Positions 57,416-64,000 of a stretch of 64,000 nt of DNA are shown piece by piece. Under the pieces are notes generated by a model. That model saw only the letters and a program-made list of their open reading frames with translations, did no database searches and was not told the origin of the DNA. The stretch is taken from assembly GCF_026151205.1 (NCBI RefSeq), contig NC_087078.1, positions 16,571,118 to 16,635,117 on the forward strand, in the 5' to 3' direction. The position numbers were made by a program, and so were the translations under genes. Within the stretch, counting starts at the first letter, position 1. Every line of letters starts with the position of its first letter. Origin of the DNA: Bolinopsis microptera. Lineage: Eukaryota; Ctenophora; Tentaculata; Lobata; Bolinopsidae.

Positions 57416-60115
57416 TCAGCTTTCACAGTTTATGACTTCTGGCCTCCTTGCGATGTCGTAGCAGGTAGACCATTTCTTGTTGTCGCGGGCTAACCAGATT
57501 GTATAGGAACATCGAAGAGCGACCAAAGCAGCCTCATTCAGGGCTTTATTATTCGTTCTCTTCTCCAATTCAAAGTAGTTGAATAGAGCTGGTACAGTAT
57601 GGTGCCAGAAGCCCCTACACCCAATCTCTACCGTAAAGAGCAGAGCTTTCCAACCGCACCCGTTGATGCCAGGAATCAGCTCTCTGTTGTAGCGTGCTTC
57701 TTTACGTGCTACTTGGTCACTGAAGTTACTCGTCACCACAAGTCAGTTCAATTAGAACTACTTCTCTCAAACTATCCGACCATACTACAATGTCGGGTTT
57801 CTCCGCTGTGTTGTAAATGTGCTGTGGGAACTGGGCAGGTAGTGTATCCTCGTCCCATATCAGCTTCCAGTCTTTCGCTCTCTCAAAGGGCCTCTCCTTC
57901 CTCAACTTTGGCTTTGGGTGTTCATACTTCCCATCCTTCGACTTGAACCGTATCCATTCTTTGTCGGAGGTCGTGGAACCTGAGGAATTGTATGTCTCCA
58001 GTTGTACCTTTAAGAGTTTCTTGCTACACTGCAGACGGCTAGGATGTGCTTGATGTTGCACGTCTTCCAACCACAAAGTGCACAATTTCCTGTACTCAAG
58101 TAGTTCCACAATTTCATGTTTGTAGGGGTATTAGCCACGTCGTGTGTCGAGTTTAGGTGGAGAGCCGGGCTCATCTTGTAGTTGTAGATAAGGCTGTTCC
58201 ATCCTAAGTCTAACTGCATCGTGTTCTCCCATGTCAAGAACTTGCCCTGTACTCCCTTGTTACCAGGGTGACTAGCATGTCATTCTCTGACACCGATTCT
58301 ACCAGTTGTCTTAGCTTCTGCCTCTCAGTCAACTTTGGTTTGCATCCGAGTCCTACTCGGTCTTTAGTCACTACTCCAACCAACTCCTGGAAGTAAAGAT
58401 CTCGCTCTCTTGCCGTCAGCTCCGTTGTATAAGACCATCTCGGGCTGTTCTCCTGTTTCTCTCTCTTGTTATTATAGGCTTCTACAACTTTGGTGTCATC
58501 ACTGTTCTTCAGGGCGTGTCCCTTTGATACCTGAAGAGACTTGTATAAGTCACTCAGCTTCTTCAAGTTTAGCCCGAAGTAATCCTTGCTCCTGTACAGG
58601 ACTGTCACAGTAATTGATCTAGTAACACCCAACCACTTCTTCAAGAATCTGGTGCAGATAGCATCCAGTTCGTACACAAAACTTACAGGAAGGTTGTAAA
58701 TCATCAGATCCCAGGACATCTTGCTAGTCAGCATATTATTGTAGATCCAACACTTCATGACACCGTTGAGACCACACTCATCCACTGTCTGAAACAGAGT
58801 TTTTAGTTTGTCTTCAATCCGTTGTTTAGTGTCATTTAACCCTAGATCGACATAGATCCAGTGGCCCAGGAACTTAATCGGGTTGTTTCCTACATAGCTG
58901 ATTATCTGGCCGTCAATCAATATCTCTGGGTCATAAGCCTGGTACGTACCATCTATCACCTTCATTCCCAGGGAGACACACTTGCTAGGCTTGGCCTTCA
59001 TTTTCCTACTCCAATCCAAAAACTGCTCCATCAACTCTATATGCTTCTTTACCTTCTCTAGTCTGGAGGACATAAGTGTTAGGTCATCTGCAAAAGCCCG
59101 ATTCGATGTAGGTTGCGAGCTAAACGAGGGCTTATAACCCAGTTCTTTTTGATCTTGTAGAAGATCTAACAGTAAGTTGAATACAATCAGGAACAACACT
59201 ACTGAAAGAGGGTCTCCTTGAAAGAGGCCTAACATGTAGTAGAACCAATTTGACTTCCAGTCTTTGGTTACCACCCTTACAATCAGTTCATCATAGTACT
59301 TAAACATGTAATCTATGAGCCATTCAGGGAATTTGTAATGCTGGAGGGCATAGAGGGTCAAGTTGTGTGGGACTCTGCCATATGCATATATTAAATCCAC
59401 CCAGACAACGAATATCTGACGTCTAGTAGATTTGGCGTCTTTTAGTTCTTCCATAAGCACTTGGGTGTGTTCAAGACAACCAGGAGTCTTCTTCAGAAAG
59501 CCCTTCTGAACTGACTTGTCTATGTACTTATTAGACACCATATAATCCAGCATCTTGTCTGCTAGAATTCCCATGTTCAACTTGCCGCTGGTGTTTGTCT
59601 TTGTAATATTCCTGAACTTGCTTGGGTCTGACAGATCCTCAGTCTTTGGGATAAGGACTGCTTCACCAAATCGCCATTGTAGTGGCACTATCTTCTTGTC
59701 CCACAGGGTAGATAGGGTTTGGAAGATCATGTGTGCGGTTCTCGGGCATCTCTTATACACCACATATGGTACACCGTTTGGACCAGGGGATGACTTATTA
59801 CGCCTGCTCTTCAGCTTTGCATCGAAATCTTCCCTGTCCAGCTTTGTCAGCTCGAACTTAACTACTGGGGGCTTGGCTTCAGGAAGACCTTCCAACTTAG
59901 TGTAGATTGCACCTCGGTCCGTGTCCTTATACTCCTTCTTGAAGAACCTGTCTGCTTAGTGCTTCTTCCTTAGAGAAGCTTGGCGGTGCGTTGTTCTGCT
60001 TACCATTAAGTAGCTTCTTGCTGTAGTCATACGGGTTTTTCTTAAACTTATCCTGCTCTTTCTTCTCCTGCTTGCCCCTCTTCTTCTTGAGCTCATTGCG
60101 TCGATATTTGTTAAC
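57416..60115 (-). mobile_element. LINE with restriction-like endonuclease (R2/R4/NeSL-type), decayed, 5' truncated
   Basis: Read on the minus strand, 60,115-59,940 is a Lys-rich lead-in (NPYDYSKKLLNG). Then 59895-58234 is the reverse transcriptase: KSSPGPNGVPYVVYKRCP, WRFGEAVLIPK, FRNITKTNTSGKL, VWVDLIYAYGRV, LFQGDPLSVVLF and RAFADDLTLMSS. At 58237-58010 a CALCGWKTCNIKHILAVC knuckle follows. At 58109-57726 comes KPDIVVWSD...VVLIELT, and at 57739-57416 KEARYNREL...VEIGCRGF. The last two together are the PD-(D/E)xK core that follows RT in restriction-endonuclease-type LINEs. There are at least four frame changes: lead-in to RT near 59,930, and near 58,235, 58,060 and 57,730. It is not functional. 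Confidence 0.85.
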
Positions 60116-60559
60116 TTAATTTGAGATTAAAGTATAATGAAATTTATAATTTAAAGCACTGTAAATTTTAACATATCTATACTCTATAGCTTATGATAAC
60201 CATTGATACAAAGTTCATCATCTTTTGCCAGCCTTCCAATAAATCATATCCACTTTCAAGTTGCATTTTATAATTTAAATATTGACATAAATTAAAGCAT
60301 ATAGTGTGCAGACTTTCTGTCGCAACAGGACAGGTTCTCTATCTTTCTACTATTAATTCATCAGTCGGACAAAAATCATACACCAAATGCAAATGGGCAA
60401 TGGGCACTGCATTATGTTTTAGTGAATTGTTATAAATTTGTTGATTCTGTAAAGTTTACTGATTGAAACAATATCGTATTTTATTTTATATACAAATTAT
60501 TATTCTAAATTTAATTAAACCTGTTTCATGCAATTGTTTGATGAATCATATTTTGCAGG
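60116..60559. other. Non-coding DNA or upstream intron of the lysine-rich protein gene
   Basis: AT-rich. It ends in TTTTGCAG (60,559), a good 3' splice site, so a 5' non-coding exon probably lies further upstream. Confidence 0.45.
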
Positions 60560-63293
60560 AATAGAATGTGGTGAAGCTCTGGTTTAAAGCAATATGGTAA
60601 CTCAACATGAAAATCACAACCAAGCTCAGGCTATGCTGCTGATCAACAAATTGCTTGGTCCAAATGCAGCAGCTAATGCACCTGTACCGCCACCACCCCC
60701 TCATTTAATGCCTGGTGCTCCACCTTTACCTCCACCTACTAATAGCTTTGTCCCTTACAATTCTTCAGCTTTCCCTCCTTTCTTTCCTCCTGCTCAACCC
60801 CCTCTACCTGTACACGCCAATCAGAACATAGCTCCTGAAAAAATGAACTATCCTATTGCAGACCAGTCAGAGCGCAGTAGATCTGGTAAATCATACAAAC
60901 GAAAGTCACACAAACGGAGGTACGATGAGACAGTTCACAGACCATCAAAGGTATCACCATTTGATGCATTAATTGCATCTCATGGCACCAGTAGTGCTAA
61001 TAGAAAGTCAAGGGATTCTTTCAACACTGACCACAGTCAGAAAGTTATGGGAAAACAAATAAGAGAAATCTTGTCACAACCTAAATCAGAAAAGGATGCT
61101 AAAATGGTAGACGCAGATGAAAAAAAGGAGAAAATGAGAAAGAAGACTAAAAAAATCAGAAGTGAGAAAAGTTATAATGATTTAAATGAATTCCTTTCTA
61201 ATGATCCTGTTGCAAGGAAGCGTAGGAAGATTCAGGAGAGAGTTAGAAGTAAAAGGGATTCTGCAATTGAGGCTGATAGTAAGCCAGAATCTATCTATGA
61301 TTACATGCACTTTGACCCAGATAAAGAGGCATTAAAAAAGAAGACAGAGAAGATTTTGAGTGGAACTCCCAGCTCTCAATCTAAAGAATCTGCTAAAATT
61401 GATGAGATTGATGAAGCCCTGATGGAAATCGAAAAGGAAACTAAAATAGATGACAATGAGGATAAGTCTGAACCTGTGCCTATGGCTCAACCAAAAGACT
61501 TGGAAGCTGGCGAGCTAGTAGAAGAAGGTCGTAAATCTGTTTCCACTCCAGCAGTTTCTGAACCCAAGCGCATGGGAATAAGAGGATCTCTCTCTAGACC
61601 TCCTTCACCAAAACCATCTGAATTAGATATCAAAAAACTTTTAGAAGATATGGAGGAAGGGGAACTGAGTGATGATGAACAGGAGTATAATAAGCTAATA
61701 AACGATGTTGAAACAGTTGCAATGACCACAGAAGAAGCCCCAGAAGCTACAATAACCACACCTGTCAAACTTAATGTTGAAAACATTTCTCCTGTAAAAC
61801 AACAACCTATGTCCATCACTCCCTCTAAAACACCATCCAAGACACCATCCAAAACACCATCTAAAACACCAACAAAAACTTCAGACACAAGTGCAAGTGC
61901 TGCTGTGATGAAGAAGTTAAACTTAAATACAGCTTCCTCAGCTGATTCTGGGTCCAAACCTAAGTCTATACCTTTCCTTACAACATCCAAAGAAGATGGC
62001 AAGAAAGAAGTGTCTATCCTAGATGATATGGCGTTTTTGAACTCTATTAGAAACAAATATACTGGTGGGCCATCTGAAGCACCCAGTCGGCCTCCTCCCA
62101 AAGACGCAGATGAGAGCATAGAAATGAAGTCTAAGGAACTCATAGAACAACTTCTAAGACAGGATAAAATAAGTAAGGAAAAGGAAAAACAGAGGAGAAA
62201 TAAAGAAAAACAGAGAGAAAAAGATAAAAAGGAAAGAGACAGGATCAGACAAGAGAAACGAAGAGATAAGCTTGAGCGGCGGGAAAAGTTGGAAAAGGAG
62301 GTTTCAGATCTGTTTTCTTCATTGGCTGAACCCACAAAGCAGAAGACAAAAACCAGTAAAGCGTCCGCAACATCCAAACTGAAGAAGGAGTTCAAGAGTA
62401 ACTTTGTAAAAGCCGCTGAGGGTTTTGAAGGTACTTTGATGAAGAGTACTATTGATAACTCTGTTCTACCAGCAGAAAGGCTAAATGAAGTCGAAGAGTT
62501 CGATGAGACAAAGGAACACAGGTATTGGGCTATACTCGTGTAGCGTTAACAAATTTTGAACAATACTTTTTGAAAATGTGAGCAAATTTACCTCACTTTT
62601 GCTACAATTTACCAGCTCTGGATTTAACGCTAAACTTGCAATAGTCCCATCACAACGAGATTTAATAATATAATTACATCTGTCTGATAGAGAAGCAGTA
62701 TTAAAACATTTGGGTATATTTCCCTAGTTGAAATATGCTGGCTCACTTAAATTTGAATTGGCATCTGCAGGCTCAAAAGGTGGTATTAGATGATTTACAA
62801 TATCATACTGAAGAAAGACTTCGTATTGTGTTACCTAATTCCCTCGGTATAGCTTCTTTAACTTGGGTCGTAGTGTCAAATTTTTCTCATTGGTGTAGAC
62901 TATGTTAGTTCTAGTAGGTAAGGAAAACACATTTTTAAGGAAAAAATATTTCATCATTTCATGAAAATGTTATTCTCCATAACGTTCTCCATAATTTGCA
63001 GTAAAAAGGATGTCCAAAATGGGCCAGTCATAATAAATTTCTTGATGTCGATTTTTCTCTAAACCTGCTGCTCTATCGGACATGATGAATGTAAAGAATC
63101 CAAACTAACAGTGCAAACAATTAGATTTGAAGACGGGCTTGTTATTCAAACAAGTGTTCCTAAAGTGGACGAAACTGAATTGTACCAGAAGAATAAACCG
63201 GTTCGATATGACTACAGCAAAGTCAATGTCGAGTATCCTGAGTACGCCGTTGCTGGCGCTATAATCTACAGACTCAAAGAGGTTGGTTATTGA
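60560..63293 (+). CDS. Lysine/serine-rich, probably nuclear protein, not identified
   Basis: The main exon runs 60560-62521, between an acceptor TTTTGCAG and a donor CACAG^GTATTG. The ATG at 60594 is the first in frame. A second exon 63125-63293 (after CAATTAG) keeps the frame as DETKEHR-FEDGLVIQ and ends with TGA; this junction is my inference. Residues 30-75 are Pro-rich (VPPPPPHLMPG). From about 90 on come basic nuclear-localisation-like runs (KSYKRKSHKRR), acidic patches (MEEGELSDDEQE), a TPSK repeat (about residues 410-425), and a strongly charged helix (about 530-590, KEKEKQRRNKEKQ) likely to be a coiled coil or single helix. No enzyme motif was seen. The composition resembles chromatin or RNA-processing factors. 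The intact long frame amid dead elements supports a host gene. Confidence 0.65.
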
Positions 63294-63394
63294 CTTTGTA
63301 ATTTAATAAATCTCGGAACACCTTCGCTCTGAAATCACGGAAATCTTTGCACTCTGGGTCTCCAGCAGATTTGTTGGAAATTGCATCTTTTGAG

Positions 63395-64000
63395 AGCACG
63401 TTTCCTTGATTTGTGTATGCGATTTGTATGCGATTTCACCCCTGTATGCGATTTGTGTTCCGGGGTATTTGGAACAGGTTTAGGGTTTTAAATAGTTAGT
63501 ACCTGTCCCAAACCATCATAAAAATCAAGTTTCGACCTCCCAACCCACTCAGGCCACTCCCAGGGGCCACGCCCATCCCAAAATAGCTGAAATCCAGGTC
63601 AAATCCCATACAAATCCAGACTGAGAATCTTTACCCCCGTATGCGATTTATGTTCCGGGGTAGGTGGCCCATGTTTTAGTATAAAAATGGGTACTGCCTA
63701 TCCCAAACCATCATAAAAACCAAGTTTCGACCTCTCAAACCACTCAGGCCACTCCCAGGGGCCACGCCCATCCCAAAATAGCTGAAATCCTGGTAAAATC
63801 AAGATTGAAAATCTTTACCCCCGTATGCGATTTATGTTCCGGGGTAGGTGGCCCATGTTTTAGTATAAAAATGGGTACTGCCTATCCCAAACCATCATAA
63901 AAATCAAGTTTCGACCTCCCAACCCACTCAGGCCACTCCCAGGGGCCACGCCCATCCCAAAATAGCTGAAATCCTGGTAAAATCAAGATTGAAAATCTTT
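63395..64000 (+). repeat. 184-bp tandem repeat of the GTATGCGATTT family
   Basis: TTACCCCCGTATGCG occurs at 63631 and 63815, 184 bases apart, and the next unit begins at the window edge (ATCTTT at 63995-64000). A diverged first unit starts near 63,395. Each unit contains TGTTCCGGGGTA, CCAAACCATCATAAAAA, CCACTCAGGCCACTCCCAGG and CACGCCCATCCC. The array continues beyond the window. Confidence 0.9.

Noticed and set aside
61487-62395. 302-codon minus-strand frame rich in Ser and Phe
   Set aside because: It is the shadow of the lysine/serine-rich exon on the other strand; composition is what AAG/GAA codons give in reverse.
63002-63062. Alternative second exon of the lysine-rich gene ending in a stop at 63062
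   Set aside because: It is in frame, but the 63125-63293 exon gives a longer, more protein-like C-terminus. I cannot exclude both being used.

Overview
The window is nuclear DNA of an animal. It has introns with GT/AG borders, a conserved animal cell-cycle gene (anaphase-promoting complex subunit 1), class C GPCRs with the Venus-flytrap / cysteine-rich / seven-helix layout, and a heavy load of LINEs, LTR elements and small DNA transposons. Base composition is AT-rich. The mix of LINE types (CR1/L2-like with esterase or PHD modules, and a restriction-like-endonuclease type) with tandem class C receptors points to an invertebrate, perhaps a cnidarian. That placement is an inference and is weak.

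Layout. Positions 1-18,500 hold three tandem copies, all on the + strand, of one class C GPCR gene. Copy 1 is cut by the window edge and has two frameshifts. Copies 2 and 3 are open and share one phase-2 intron. That intron is about 5 kb in copy 2, swollen by a tRNA-like SINE, two back-to-back TTAA-bordered foldback elements and a TA-bordered element with mirrored motifs. In copy 3 it is only 366 bp. A decayed LINE lies between copies 2 and 3. Positions 18.9-22.3 kb are two arrays of a 331-bp satellite facing each other. Positions 22.7-25.6 kb hold nine exons (minus strand) of the N-terminal ~400 codons of ANAPC1. The rest of that gene is not in the window.

Positions 26.9-46.0 kb are a nest of mobile elements. 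A minus-strand LINE has an ORF1 that reads as an AlkB-type 2-oxoglutarate/Fe(II) dioxygenase, then a coiled-coil region, then an SGNH/GDSL esterase; its ORF2 is endonuclease plus reverse transcriptase. A young Ty3/gypsy element with ~90-bp LTRs sits next to its 5' side. Beyond that is a Copia-like LTR element, one of whose LTRs was itself hit by a 2.2-kb TA-bordered element carrying twelve mirrored motifs. Positions 46-49 kb are mostly non-coding with two small inverted-repeat elements. Positions 49.3-55.9 kb carry a second LINE with a PHD-finger and zinc-knuckle ORF1, and 55.9-60.1 kb carry pieces of two further retroelements with restriction-endonuclease-like domains. Positions 60.5-63.3 kb hold a host gene for a lysine-rich, probably nuclear protein that I cannot name. 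The last 600 bases are a 184-bp tandem repeat.

The best candidates for something undescribed are (1) the AlkB + esterase ORF1 of the 27-33 kb LINE, with all iron and 2-oxoglutarate ligands in place, and (2) two unrelated TA-bordered elements that share one design: six short motifs in one orientation, then six in the opposite orientation about the element's centre.
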